A DNA stretch of 64,000 nucleotides from Thalassotalea crassostreae (GCF_001831495.1 NZ_CP017689.1:496001-560000), one strand, 5' to 3'. Counted from the first letter of the stretch, positions 18,601 to 26,320 are shown. The notes: generated by a model from the sequence alone, not told the origin. Translations and numbers: made by a program.

Positions 18601-18791
18601 AAGATGTAAGTTTTGGCTCTCCATCTACTCAATGGTGGGCACAATTAGCTACTGCAGTGGCAGGTGGCCTAGCATTTGCTACACTTTTAACTCTAGTATT
18701 GACACCTTGTTTATTAGCGCTCCGCGATTATAAACAGCAAAAAGTGAAATCCACAGTGTGGCAAGCAACGTCAGTCTATGAAGAAATCTAA
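15663..18791 (+). CDS. RND efflux transporter permease (HAE1-like)
   Basis: A 1042-aa inner membrane RND pump with the duplicated layout of twelve helices and two large periplasmic loops. The first loop begins with PKESKPDIPIPNIYISM, typical of this family. In helix 4 the proton-relay pair seen as Asp-Asp in AcrB is Asp399-Gly400 (GMLVDGAIVV). In helix 10 the AcrB lysine position is Asn921 (GIVVNNNIVL). Coupling residues therefore differ from drug pumps of the AcrB type, and the substrate cannot be guessed. It is cotranscribed with the adaptor. Its stop is 19 bases from the next gene's start. Confidence 0.9.
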   Translation: MLGLIDSALYRTRSVMMIFLLLLISGAITYNSIPKESKPDIPIPNIYISMIHDGISPEDAERMLVRPMENELKSLEGIKEMRSTSSEGHASIMLEYVPGFDAKEALADVRDKVTLAKAKLPNETEEPVVKEVTMASSQPAVTVFLSGPVSERGLITIARDLEDKIAALPQVLEVDIGGDREDMVEIIVDPLLMESYGLDQNDIFQLVERNNRLVPAGTMDTGKGRFAVKVPSVFESFKDMLELPIKVEGEKVVTFEDISIVRRAYKDPTSFARLNGERAISIEVKKRPGQNIIDTVDRVRTLIEKERVFWPKHILVNYTGDESKNVKVMLLDLQNNVISAVLLVVIVIIAALGARTASLVGLSIPGSFLTGILVLSVFGLTINIVVLFALIMAVGMLVDGAIVVTEFADRQMSEGINKEQAYAMAAKRMAWPIIASTATTLAAFAPLLFWPGMMGEFMKFMPITLIAVLTASLLMALIFVPTMGSIWGKSRVITEEEKQQLIQAEEGDIKSLDGFVGKYVNMLSVAIYHPIKVLSLTILFSAAVMVNYIGSGLGSKYFPDVEPEGISLTVRSYGDLSIHEKDEVMREIERRILDMSSIKSLYSKTGGNDLVGKLRINLVNWQFRPSANELVAELHRRVDNYAGVEVEVRKDQMGPQQGKDLKLELSSRDPVELEDAVRRVRAALDVNEHFTNIEDGGAKPGIEWQLKVDRALAATFGADATLVGTSVQMVTNGLKLGEYRPDDVDDDLDIRVRFPSNKRSINRLDELRLKTQDGLVPMTNFVEKSAIPKIDNIQRIDGRRVISLQADLAPNSQLDKALPMLKKQLEESDINWMSVAVSFKGQSEEQQESQNFLINAFAIALFVMAIILVTQFNSFYQAMLILSAVLFSTVGVFLALLIAGKPFGVVMSGLGVISLAGIVVNNNIVLIDTYNVLRASGFSAKDAILRTGAQRLRPVLLTTVTTILGLLPMVLQMNIDFIKQDVSFGSPSTQWWAQLATAVAGGLAFATLLTLVLTPCLLALRDYKQQKVKSTVWQATSVYEEI

Positions 18792-18810
18792 CCAAAATAA
18801 GGAATATAAA

Positions 18811-19677
18811 ATGAATAAAATATGGAAAGCCATTACGGTTCTATTGATCACTAGTTTTACCTTTTCAGCAATGGCCAAAGCACCAGTGTGGAAAGTAACA
18901 AAAAACGGAAGTAGCGTATATTTAGGTGGTACTGTTCATGTACTTAGTCAAAGCGATTATCCACTACCAAAAGCATTTGACGAAGCTTACGACCAAGCAG
19001 AAATTATTGTTCTGGAAATGGATGGTCTTGCATTGCAAAAGCCTGAAAATGCTCAAAAGTTAATGATGAATATGATGTACAAAGATGGGCGAACATACGC
19101 AGATGATTTAAAGCCAGAAACAGTGAAAAAATTAAATGCCTACTTAACATCAAAGGGGATACCTTTAGCTAACCTTCAATCGTTTAAGCCGTCAATGATC
19201 AGCATAACAATTACTATGTTAGAGCTGCAAGCATTAGGACTTGGTGGTACAGGTGTTGATGCGTATTATCAATTAAAAGGTAAGAATGACAGTAAGTCGT
19301 TTAAGTTTTTGGAAACCGCAGAAGAGCAAATGAGCTATATCGCTAATATGGGTAAGGGATATGAAGATGAACTAATTACTTACACGTTGCGAGATATGGC
19401 GACTCTAGGCGAAAAAATGGCTGAGCTGAAAGCTGTATGGCGAGCAGGCGAAAACGAAAAACTATTTGATGTAGCTGCTAAAGAATGGAAGGCTGAATTT
19501 GAAACAGCGTATAACCAAATCATTGTCGAGCGTAACAATAATTGGATGGATGATTTAGAAGGATATTTCACCACTAAAGAAGTTGAATTAGTATTGGTTG
19601 GCGCATTGCATTTAGTTGGAAACGATGGTGTTCTAAAAATGCTTAGCGATAAAGGCTATACCATCGAACAAATGTAA
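18811..19677 (+). CDS. TraB/GumN family protein (secreted)
   Basis: The family is widespread but poorly understood, and is related to Tiki-type metalloproteases and GumN of xanthan clusters. The start at 18811 gives 288 aa with a clean signal peptide (MNKIWKAITVLLITSFTFSAMA, cleaved near residue 22) and an AAGGA ribosome-binding site. An upstream in-frame ATG at 18778 would overlap the pump gene and bury the signal, so it is rejected. The family motifs are GGTVHVLSQSDYPLP near the N-terminus and VGALHLVGNDGVL near the end. It is the third gene of the RND operon and is closed by a terminator. Confidence 0.85.
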   Translation: MNKIWKAITVLLITSFTFSAMAKAPVWKVTKNGSSVYLGGTVHVLSQSDYPLPKAFDEAYDQAEIIVLEMDGLALQKPENAQKLMMNMMYKDGRTYADDLKPETVKKLNAYLTSKGIPLANLQSFKPSMISITITMLELQALGLGGTGVDAYYQLKGKNDSKSFKFLETAEEQMSYIANMGKGYEDELITYTLRDMATLGEKMAELKAVWRAGENEKLFDVAAKEWKAEFETAYNQIIVERNNNWMDDLEGYFTTKEVELVLVGALHLVGNDGVLKMLSDKGYTIEQM

Positions 19678-19696
19678 GTTTTTGATAGTAAACATT

Positions 19697-19725
19697 AAAA
19701 AGCCCATTCATTGAATGGGCTTTTG
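19697..19725. terminator. Terminator after the TraB/GumN gene
   Basis: AAAAGCCCATTCA and TGAATGGGCTTTT form a GC-rich stem with a very short loop, followed by T-rich sequence. It is nearly symmetric and could also end the cytochrome genes on the minus strand, whose last stop is at 19800. Confidence 0.88.
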
Positions 19726-19799
19726 TTATTAATCACATCTTCTTAAAGGAAAATCTATAGGTAACACCTATGGGCAATACCTAAATACAATATATATTG

Positions 19800-20447
19800 C
19801 TAATAACTCGCGTAAGCCATGCCCCATTGATAAATCACAACCGAGATTATTAACCAAATAATTATCGGTAAAACCGCAGATTTAAAAACAAGGCTATTAG
19901 GTTTTTCGTGAATGTTATTTTTAAAGCCAGTGAATATTGCTTTAATGACATTGTCGCCACGAATTAAGTGCAAAATGCCCGCGAGAACATGTAGCGAGAT
20001 GAGAGCCAATAGTATATCAAAATTTGAATGATGTAGACTCACCATAGAGCTAGCAAATGATTCATCAACAAACACATATAAAGGACCTTCAGAAAATACA
20101 TCATCGGAACTAAATAACCCGGTGAATAACTGTACCAACATTGATAGCATCAAAGCAATAATCATATAACCAGCGACAGGGTTGTGACCTACAGCAGGTT
20201 TGGCAATTAAGTTTTCCTTCCACGCCTTCAAAACATGAAATGGCGACTTTACGAAATGGCTAAATTTAGAAGTGGTGCTGCCGAATATTCCCCATAAGAT
20301 ACGAGTGACTAACAATGCCAGCAAAACAAATGCACTGGCAAAGTGAAGTTCAAACATTCCGTTGTCACCGGTATACCAAAGCAGGCCAATAAGTATCAAT
20401 TGGCTAAAGTGATAGATACGAGTGAAGTTGTCCCAAATTCTTGTCAT
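19800..20447 (-). CDS. Cytochrome b561-family membrane protein
   Basis: A 215-aa protein with four or five hydrophobic helices of the cytochrome b561 type (prokaryotic, Ni/Fe-hydrogenase b-subunit-like). Histidines suited for haem ligation are seen in RIYHFSQLILIG (residue 13), FELHFASAF and in the last core helix LISLHVLAGILHLIRG. It probably passes electrons between quinol and a periplasmic acceptor. It is the second gene of a pair with the cytochrome b562 gene, 39 bases downstream of it, and that pairing suggests electron exchange between the two. Substrate and partner are inferred. Confidence 0.82.
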   Translation of the reverse strand: MTRIWDNFTRIYHFSQLILIGLLWYTGDNGMFELHFASAFVLLALLVTRILWGIFGSTTSKFSHFVKSPFHVLKAWKENLIAKPAVGHNPVAGYMIIALMLSMLVQLFTGLFSSDDVFSEGPLYVFVDESFASSMVSLHHSNFDILLALISLHVLAGILHLIRGDNVIKAIFTGFKNNIHEKPNSLVFKSAVLPIIIWLIISVVIYQWGMAYASY

Positions 20448-20486
20448 TGATCTTGTAACTTCTATATAGATGTTGAGAACTTAAAG

Positions 20487-20915
20487 TTAGTCGTCACAAT
20501 CCATCTTAAATGCTTTATGGCCTTTTTTAGACGCTTTAGAGATTAAGCCTAATGCCGCTTTTTGTTGTTCAAAAGACGTTGCATTTTTTAATTCTAAAAC
20601 GGCTTTTTCTAGCGCTTTCATACCTTTTTGGTATTTGTCAAAATCAGCTTGCTGCTGCGCAGTTAACTCTTTCTTATCTGAGATAGCTAATGGTACGTAT
20701 TTAGCAGAATCTTGAACATGTACAAGTAACTCAGCAGCTATTTCACTGATTTTTGCGCTGTCTTTCTGTTTTGATGCGGCTTTAATTGCTTTCATGTTAT
20801 CTTTCATCGATGACATGATATCTGCTAATTCAGTTTCACCGCATTGCGGATGTGCGGCATTTGCCGAAGTTAACGTTACGAATGATAAGAGTGCTGTAAT
20901 TAATAATTTTTTCAT
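20487..20915 (-). CDS. Periplasmic cytochrome b562 family protein
   Basis: A 142-aa protein with a signal peptide (residues 1-20, cut after SANA). The mature part is a four-helix bundle like soluble cytochrome b562. The two haem ligands have plausible equivalents: Met in ELADIMSSMKDNM near the mature N-terminus and His in KKGHKAFKM near the C-terminus. Cys residues at CGETELA and KMDCDD could form a disulfide between the two ends, which E. coli CybC lacks. It is upstream of the b561 gene and divergent from rnr. Haem binding is inferred from alignment by eye. Confidence 0.8.
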   Translation of the reverse strand: MKKLLITALLSFVTLTSANAAHPQCGETELADIMSSMKDNMKAIKAASKQKDSAKISEIAAELLVHVQDSAKYVPLAISDKKELTAQQQADFDKYQKGMKALEKAVLELKNATSFEQQKAALGLISKASKKGHKAFKMDCDD

Positions 20916-21138
20916 AATTTCCCTGTGAAATTTTTATAAGTGAATACTAGGTGAAAAATACCACTGTATCTTTAGCAATTCAAATAAATAAACCCAGTCC
21001 AACCCAATCTTTGGTTGAACATAGATACTTTTAACGAACTAGGTTATTAACTTTGTACAGTTACTTTCCTTATGCATACTAATATTAGGTGATATACTAA
21101 ATGCTATACAAAACAGAAATTTAAGTTGAACATAAAAT

Positions 21139-23520
21139 TTGAAGCATAAAGATCCCCATTTCAAGCGAGAAGCTGACAAATACGACAAGCCAGTCGCCAG
21201 CCGTGAATTGTTATTATCACTAATTACCGAACAAGGTCACCCAATGACTTTTGTCCAAGTATGTAAATTGCTCGGTTATAAAGATGAGGAACAAAAGATT
21301 GGCGTCAAACGTCGGTTGCGGGCAATGGAGAATGCAGGTCAGTTAGTATTTACTAAGTTCAAGCAGTACGCTATTGCGACTCAGTCGTCAGTTATTACTG
21401 GTGAAGTAATTGGTCATCGAGATGGTTTTGGCTTTTTAAAACCTGATGATGGGGAGAAAGATCTTTATATTCCATATCATGAAATGCGCAAGCTTATTCA
21501 TGGCGATATTGTCGAAGCAAGAATAACTGCTAGTGCCGATCAAAAAGGGCGACAAGAAGTTAAAGTATTGGATGTCTTAGTACCGCGCAAAGATAAAATC
21601 ATTGGTCGAATTTTTGTAGAGCACTCAGTCATCACAGTCATTCCTGAAGATGCCAAAATTAGTCATGAAATTGTCATTCCTAAAGGCAAACACCAAGGCG
21701 CTCGTCATGGACAAATGGTTATTGCTGAAATTATTCAGCGCCCTACCAAACGAACTACTGCTTTAGGTCAAGTTACAGAGGTTTTAGGGGAACATATGGC
21801 TCCTGGCATGGAAGTGCAGGTGGCTGTTCATCAACACGATATTCCTCATGCATGGCCGCAAGAATTGCTCGATGAAATTTCTTCTCTAACCAATGAAGTA
21901 GACGAAAAAGCAAAACAAGGTCGTATAGATCTGCGTGATTTACCATTAGTCACAATAGATGGAGAAGATGCTCGAGATTTTGATGATGCAGTTTATTGTA
22001 AACCTGAAGAAGGCGGTGGTTGGCGTTTATGGGTAGCAATAGCAGATGTCAGCTATTATGTTCGACCTGGCACTGCCCTTGATGGCGAGGCGATTAAGCG
22101 CGGTAATTCAGTTTATTTTCCTAACCAAGTCATTCCAATGTTACCGGAAGTTCTCTCCAATGGTTTATGTTCATTAAATCCTGATGTTGATCGCTTATGT
22201 ATGGTAAGCGAGATGCAAATTAGTGCAAGTGGTAAATTAACTGATGCCAAATTTTACCCTGCCGTTATGCGCTCTCATGCTCGCTTTACTTATACAAAAG
22301 TGGCTGCAATTTTAGAAGGCGACGGAGAATTAAGAGAACAATATAGTGATCGTGTAAATGACCTTGAGGAAATGCATAAGCTCTATCATTCATTAGTTGA
22401 TGCTCGTCGTATACGCGGGGCAATTGAATTCGAAACCGAAGAAGTTCGTTTCATTTATAACGCTGAACGAAAAATTGAATCCGTAGAGCCGGTTGTTCGC
22501 AATGATGCTCACAAAATCATTGAAGAGTGCATGATATTGGCCAATGTTGCGACGGCCAAATTTGTTGAGAAACATCAAAAGCCCGGTCTTTACCGTGTCC
22601 ATGACAAGCCTAATGAAGATAAATATAACAACTTAATAAGTTACCTTGCTGAACTAGGCATTGAGCTGTCTAAAAAGGATGAGCCAAATCCTGGTGATTT
22701 TAAGGAAATCGCAGAAAAGGTTGCCGATCGTCCAGATAAAGAATTAATTCAAACTATGTTGCTACGTTCAATGAAGCAGGCGGTTTATCAAGCTGAAAAT
22801 CTCGGACATTTCGGTCTATCTCTAGATGCATATTCACATTTCACCTCTCCAATTCGTCGTTATCCCGATTTGGTTATTCACCGTGTTATTAAAGCGGTGC
22901 TTGAAAAGCAAAACACGGATTCAGTTAATATTGGCTTTCACAGCTATGATGAACAACAAGTTAGCGAGCTAGGTGAACATTGCTCGATGACTGAGCGCCG
23001 GGCTGACGACGCTACCCGGGATGTTTCAGATTGGCTTAAATGTGAATTTATGCAAGATCATGTTGGCGATACGTTTACCGGGGTCATTTCCACTGTAACT
23101 AATTTCGGCTTTTTCGTTCGTTTACAAGATTTTCATATAGAAGGGTTAGTTCATATTAGCTCTCTTGGAAAAGACTTTTTCAGTCATGATGAAGTGCATA
23201 TGTGCTTAGTTGGCGAGCACACTAAGCAGCGCTATCACATTGGTGATGTGATAGATGTTCAAGTAGCGGCGGTAAATCTTGACGACAAGAAAATTGACTT
23301 AATTCTTGCCGGAGACTCACAAGTTTTAACGCCTAATAAAAAACTTAAGAAAAAAGCTGCAAGCGCTGATTATAAGAAATCTAAAAAAGGTAGTGCACGT
23401 TCTGCCTTTGATAAATCTGCAAAAAGCGCCAAAGCGAACACAAAAGGCGGGGCTAAAAAAGCAGGTAAAATTAAAAAGAAGAAGCGCCCTGGTAAAAACG
23501 CTCGTAAAAAAGCGAAATAG
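21139..23520 (+). CDS. rnr: Ribonuclease R
   Basis: RNase R is a 3'-5' exoribonuclease that degrades structured RNA and acts in rRNA quality control and cold adaptation. The 793-aa protein has an N-terminal helix-turn-helix (about 20-80), cold-shock domains (about 85-230, with VIGHRDGFGFLKPD), the RNB catalytic domain with TIDGEDARDFDDAVY, an S1 domain (about 650-730) and a lysine-rich tail. The start is TTG. An in-frame TAA stands two codons upstream, and homology begins at KDPHFKREADKY, so no ATG fits. The ribosome-binding site is weak. rlmB follows after 65 bases, an old conserved pair. Confidence 0.95.
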   Translation: MKHKDPHFKREADKYDKPVASRELLLSLITEQGHPMTFVQVCKLLGYKDEEQKIGVKRRLRAMENAGQLVFTKFKQYAIATQSSVITGEVIGHRDGFGFLKPDDGEKDLYIPYHEMRKLIHGDIVEARITASADQKGRQEVKVLDVLVPRKDKIIGRIFVEHSVITVIPEDAKISHEIVIPKGKHQGARHGQMVIAEIIQRPTKRTTALGQVTEVLGEHMAPGMEVQVAVHQHDIPHAWPQELLDEISSLTNEVDEKAKQGRIDLRDLPLVTIDGEDARDFDDAVYCKPEEGGGWRLWVAIADVSYYVRPGTALDGEAIKRGNSVYFPNQVIPMLPEVLSNGLCSLNPDVDRLCMVSEMQISASGKLTDAKFYPAVMRSHARFTYTKVAAILEGDGELREQYSDRVNDLEEMHKLYHSLVDARRIRGAIEFETEEVRFIYNAERKIESVEPVVRNDAHKIIEECMILANVATAKFVEKHQKPGLYRVHDKPNEDKYNNLISYLAELGIELSKKDEPNPGDFKEIAEKVADRPDKELIQTMLLRSMKQAVYQAENLGHFGLSLDAYSHFTSPIRRYPDLVIHRVIKAVLEKQNTDSVNIGFHSYDEQQVSELGEHCSMTERRADDATRDVSDWLKCEFMQDHVGDTFTGVISTVTNFGFFVRLQDFHIEGLVHISSLGKDFFSHDEVHMCLVGEHTKQRYHIGDVIDVQVAAVNLDDKKIDLILAGDSQVLTPNKKLKKKAASADYKKSKKGSARSAFDKSAKSAKANTKGGAKKAGKIKKKKRPGKNARKKAK

Positions 23521-23585
23521 GTATTTAAACAGATATTAATATTGTAAAAGCGTCAAGATCGCTTTAACAAAAGGTAAAAGTAAAA

Positions 23586-24344
23586 ATGGCAAAACAAGAT
23601 GAATTAGTGTTTGGTATTCACGCGGTTAGTGCTCTAATGAAGAGAGCGCCTGAGCGATTTATTGAACTTTGGTTATTAAAAGGACGTGAAGACGAACGTT
23701 TGTTACCGATAATAAACCTTGCTCGAAAATACGGTGTATCGATGCAGCAAATGCATCGCAAAGCGTTGGATGACAAAAGTGAGGGAGAGCAACATCAAGG
23801 GGTTATTGCGAGAGTAAAAGCAGGTAAAGTTTTTACAGAAGACGATTTACAAGATATTGTCGAGTCGACTTTAGCTAGAAATGAGCAACCATTTTTATTA
23901 ATTCTAGATGGCGTAACTGACCCACATAATCTTGGTGCTTGTTTGCGTAATGCGGATGCCGCAGGCGTGCAAGCTATTATCGTACCAAAAGATAATGCTG
24001 CTCGTATTACTGCTACGGTGAGAAAAGTTGCTGTAGGCGCTGCAGAAACAATTCCTTTAGTGCAGGTAACCAATTTAGCTCGTTCAATGAAAGCGCTGCA
24101 AAATTTAGGTATATGGATTATTGGCACTGCTGGCGAAGCAACCCAATCACTTTATGATTGTAAGCTTAATGGGCCGATGGCATTAGTAATGGGCGCTGAA
24201 GGCAAAGGTATGCGTCGCTTAACTCGTGAAACATGCGACGATTTAGTTAAATTACCTATGGCTGGCGAAGTATCGAGTTTGAATGTATCTGTTGCAAGCG
24301 GAATTTGTTTGTTTGAAATCGTAAGACAGCGATTAACGAATTAA
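23586..24344 (+). CDS. rlmB: 23S rRNA (guanosine(2251)-2'-O)-methyltransferase RlmB
   Basis: RlmB methylates the 2'-OH of G2251 in the 23S P loop using S-adenosylmethionine. The 252-aa protein has an N-terminal substrate-binding domain (about 1-75, [11 protein letters not shown]) and a C-terminal SPOUT trefoil-knot domain. The three SPOUT motifs are seen: [35 protein letters not shown] and [18 protein letters not shown]. Located directly after rnr, as in E. coli. Confidence 0.95.
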   Translation: MAKQDELVFGIHAVSALMKRAPERFIELWLLKGREDERLLPIINLARKYGVSMQQMHRKALDDKSEGEQHQGVIARVKAGKVFTEDDLQDIVESTLARNEQPFLLILDGVTDPHNLGACLRNADAAGVQAIIVPKDNAARITATVRKVAVGAAETIPLVQVTNLARSMKALQNLGIWIIGTAGEATQSLYDCKLNGPMALVMGAEGKGMRRLTRETCDDLVKLPMAGEVSSLNVSVASGICLFEIVRQRLTN

Positions 24345-24359
24345 CAATTGAGTCTCAAT

Positions 24360-24479
24360 TTAACCTTCCAATATAGCCGTTGAGTCATCTTCAGCGGTTG
24401 TCGATACTGCATAGTTACCAATAAAAATAAAAATTAATAAAAACAAAAGAATGAGTAAGTCTTCCTTGTAGCGATTCAT
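24360..24479 (-). CDS. Small 39-aa membrane protein, unknown
   Basis: The protein is MNRYKEDL followed by one hydrophobic helix (LILLFLLIFIFIGNYAV) and a short acidic tail ending in DDSTAILEG. Support for a real gene: AAGGAA lies 7 bases before the ATG, and a good sigma70 promoter lies upstream at 24531-24560. The open frame continues 44 codons upstream, but that part covers the promoter and has no ribosome-binding site, so it is excluded. The topology is probably N-in with the acidic tail in the periplasm. No family was recognised. It is convergent with rlmB. Confidence 0.55.
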   Translation of the reverse strand: MNRYKEDLLILLFLLIFIFIGNYAVSTTAEDDSTAILEG

Positions 24480-24530
24480 CTTGTTTTCCTTATTATTTAT
24501 AGCGTTAAAAGTTAAATATTTGTTTATAAT

Positions 24531-24560
24531 ATTATGCATATTTTGGGCCAAATATGTAAA
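24531..24560 (-). promoter_or_regulatory. Promoter for the 39-aa membrane protein gene
   Basis: On the minus strand TTTACA (24560-24555), an 18-base spacer and CATAAT (24536-24531) are each one mismatch from consensus. Transcription would begin near 24524, leaving a 45-base leader before the ATG at 24479. Apart from this and the rpsF promoter and leader, nothing else was seen in the gene-free stretch 24480-24823. Confidence 0.45.
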
Positions 24561-24699
24561 AGTACATAAGTACAATAACTTATTGTGATTCAGCCTTTTT
24601 AATAGAATCAAAGTGTAAAATTCTCTGACATTTTGCCACGAAGTATTTTTGTTGCTGATAGGCTTATATAAATTGGTTGCAACTTGTTACAACAAAGCC

Positions 24700-24728
24700 T
24701 TGCTTTAGTTGCTCATTTTCCCTACAAT
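24700..24728 (+). promoter_or_regulatory. Candidate promoter for the rpsF operon
   Basis: TTGCTT (24700-24705), a 17-base spacer and TACAAT (24723-24728), then a GC-rich discriminator (ACGCGTCC). This fits a growth-rate-controlled ribosomal promoter. Transcription would begin near 24735, ahead of the S6:S18 leader structure. Confidence 0.55.
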
Positions 24729-24758
24729 ACGCGTCCTTAATTCAGCCTGAACTTTTTG

Positions 24759-24817
24759 TTCCTTGCCTCTGCACTGGTGTTTGGCTGAGCCAGATTTGAG
24801 GCTACAACCGTAAGGAA
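24759..24817 (+). promoter_or_regulatory. rpsF leader, S6:S18-binding motif
   Basis: Two helices stack in the leader: TTCCTT (24759-24764) with AAGGAA (24812-24817), and GCCTC (24765-24769) with GAGGC (24798-24802). The left strands are contiguous. The right strands are split by a bulge TACAACCGT (24803-24811) that contains CCG. The apical part has a further CTGG/CCAG pairing. This is the arrangement known for the rpsF motif, bound by the S6:S18 complex as a mimic of its 16S site. The AAGGAA strand is the rpsF Shine-Dalgarno, so binding should block translation. Confidence 0.75.
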
Positions 24818-24823
24818 TTTGTA

Positions 24824-25237
24824 ATGCGTCATTACGAAATCGTATTTATGGTTCACCCTGATCAGAGTGAACAAGTAACTGGTATGATCCAACGTTACTC
24901 AGACATGATCACTGCTGCTGAAGGTACTATCCACCGTCTTGAAGACTGGGGTCGTCGTCAGTTAGCATACCCAATCAATAAATTGCACAAAGCACACTAT
25001 GTTCTTATGAACATTGAAGCGCCACAGTCAGTTATTGATGAGTTAGAAACTTCTTTCCGTTATAACGATGTTGTTATTCGTAACATGATCATGCGCACTA
25101 AAGGCGCGGTAACTGAAGCATCACCTATGGCTGCTGCTAAAGATGACCGTCGCGAAGACCGCCGCGAGAGAAAAGAAGTTACTACAGAAGCGCCAGCTAC
25201 AGAAGCACCAGCTACTGAAGCACCAGCTGCAGAATAG
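24824..25237 (+). CDS. rpsF: 30S ribosomal protein S6
   Basis: S6 pairs with S18 on the 30S platform. The protein starts [18 protein letters not shown] and contains [29 protein letters not shown], both diagnostic. At 137 aa it carries a long charged C-terminus (about residues 105-137): a basic [10 protein letters not shown] stretch, then three TEAPA pentads. In E. coli the S6 tail is polyglutamylated by RimK; whether this tail is modified is unknown. First gene of rpsF-priB-rpsR-rplI, under an S6:S18 leader. Confidence 0.97.
   Translation: MRHYEIVFMVHPDQSEQVTGMIQRYSDMITAAEGTIHRLEDWGRRQLAYPINKLHKAHYVLMNIEAPQSVIDELETSFRYNDVVIRNMIMRTKGAVTEASPMAAAKDDRREDRRERKEVTTEAPATEAPATEAPAAE
25184..25228 (+). 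repeat. Three 15-bp repeats in rpsF encoding TEAPA pentads
   Basis: Three in-frame copies (25184-25198, 25199-25213, 25214-25228) differ only at synonymous third positions. They encode [15 protein letters not shown] at the end of S6. Copy number could vary by slippage without breaking the frame. Confidence 0.8.
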
Positions 25238-25243
25238 TAATTA

Positions 25244-25552
25244 GTGAGTGAAAATTGCCTTGTATTGACAGGCGCTGTGGTAAAAACCGCACAAGTGTCA
25301 ATAAGCCCAGCAGGGATTGCCCATTGTAAGTTTTCGTTAGAACATCGGTCTATCCAAAATGAAGATGGCATGAACCGCCAAACATTCGCAAGAATGCAAG
25401 TAGTGGCAACGGGTCAATGGTCACAAAACTTATCTCGTGAACTTATTGCGGGCTGTAATGTAAAAGTGTCTGGTTTTATTAACCGTCACGAAACCAGAAG
25501 TGGGAATCCAATTTTGGTATTACATGCCCAAAAAATTGAAATGATTAATTAG
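25244..25552 (+). CDS. priB: Primosomal replication protein N (PriB)
   Basis: PriB is a single-strand DNA-binding OB-fold dimer that works with PriA in replication restart. The 102-aa protein aligns with E. coli PriB from the first residues ([32 protein letters not shown]). The start is GTG, 6 bases after the rpsF stop. There is no clear Shine-Dalgarno, so translation probably depends on coupling to rpsF. The position between rpsF and rpsR is the classical one. Confidence 0.93.
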   Translation: MSENCLVLTGAVVKTAQVSISPAGIAHCKFSLEHRSIQNEDGMNRQTFARMQVVATGQWSQNLSRELIAGCNVKVSGFINRHETRSGNPILVLHAQKIEMIN

Positions 25553-25562
25553 GAGAAATCCC

Positions 25563-25790
25563 ATGTCACGTTTTTTTAGACGTCGTAAATTCTGTCGCTT
25601 TAGCGCAGAGGGCGTAGCTGAGATCGATTACAAAGACATCGCTACGTTAAAAAACTATATCACTGAAAGTGGTAAAATTGTTCCTAGCCGTATTACAGGT
25701 ACTTCAGCTAAGTATCAACGTCAACTTGGTCGTGCGATCAAGCGTGCTCGTTACTTATCTTTATTACCATATACTGACCTACACAAGTAA
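25563..25790 (+). CDS. rpsR: 30S ribosomal protein S18
   Basis: S18 binds with S6 to the platform of the small subunit, and the pair also recognises the leader of this operon. The 75 aa equal the E. coli length. [20 protein letters not shown] and the basic C-terminal [16 protein letters not shown] are family signatures. AGGAGA sits just before the ATG. It is followed after 17 bases by rplI. Confidence 0.97.
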   Translation: MSRFFRRRKFCRFSAEGVAEIDYKDIATLKNYITESGKIVPSRITGTSAKYQRQLGRAIKRARYLSLLPYTDLHK

Positions 25791-25807
25791 CCTAAGGGGC
25801 TATTAAA

Positions 25808-26260
25808 ATGCAAGTAATTCTTCTTGATAAAATTGCCAAGTTAGGCGGCCTGGGTGATCAGGTAGAAGTTAAGTCTGGTTATGCTCGTAACTACCTTTTA
25901 CCTCAAGGTAAAGCTGTTATCGCATCAAAGGCAAACGTTGAACACTTCGAAGCACGTCGTGCTGAGTTAGAATCTAAATTAGCTGAAGTTTTAGCAACTG
26001 CTGAAGCTCGTGCTGCTAAATTAGTAGAACTAGCTGAAGTTACTATCGCTTCTAAAGCTGGTGACGAAGGTAAACTTTTCGGTTCAATCGGTACAAACGA
26101 CATCGCTACAGCATTAACTGAAGCTGGTGTTGAAGTAGCTAAAGCAGAAGTTCGTCTTCCTCTAGGTACTATCCGTGAAACTGGTGAGTTCGATATCGTT
26201 ATCCACCTTCACGCTGACGTAGATACAACTGTTAAAGTTGTAGTTATCGCTCAAGCGTAA
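25808..26260 (+). CDS. rplI: 50S ribosomal protein L9
   Basis: L9 is an elongated protein at the base of the L1 stalk that affects frame maintenance. The 150-aa protein starts [36 protein letters not shown], the L9 signature. A long alanine- and glutamate-rich helix (about 45-75) connects it to the C-terminal domain. Last gene of the operon, followed by a strong terminator. Confidence 0.97.
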   Translation: MQVILLDKIAKLGGLGDQVEVKSGYARNYLLPQGKAVIASKANVEHFEARRAELESKLAEVLATAEARAAKLVELAEVTIASKAGDEGKLFGSIGTNDIATALTEAGVEVAKAEVRLPLGTIRETGEFDIVIHLHADVDTTVKVVVIAQA

Positions 26261-26285
26261 TCGTTATTTAGATTAAATAATGAAT

Positions 26286-26315
26286 AAAAAAGCACCGCTT
26301 GCGGTGCTTTTTTTT
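26286..26315. terminator. Terminator after rplI
   Basis: AGCACCGC-TT-GCGGTGCT is a perfect 8-bp stem, flanked by an A-run (26286-26290) and eight T. It is symmetric enough to serve both rplI and the minus-strand PLP gene, which ends at 26321. Confidence 0.93.
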
Positions 26316-26320
26316 GTGCT

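Noticed and set aside
18778-18810. Earlier ATG for the TraB/GumN gene
   Set aside because: It overlaps the end of the pump gene and would put charged residues before the signal peptide.
24346-24360. AATTGAG-T-CTCAATT palindrome at the end of rlmB as a terminator
   Set aside because: The one-base loop cannot form a good hairpin and there is no T-run.
24480-24611. Upstream extension of the 39-aa membrane protein to 83 aa
   Set aside because: No ribosome-binding site at the earlier ATG, and the extension would run over the likely promoter.
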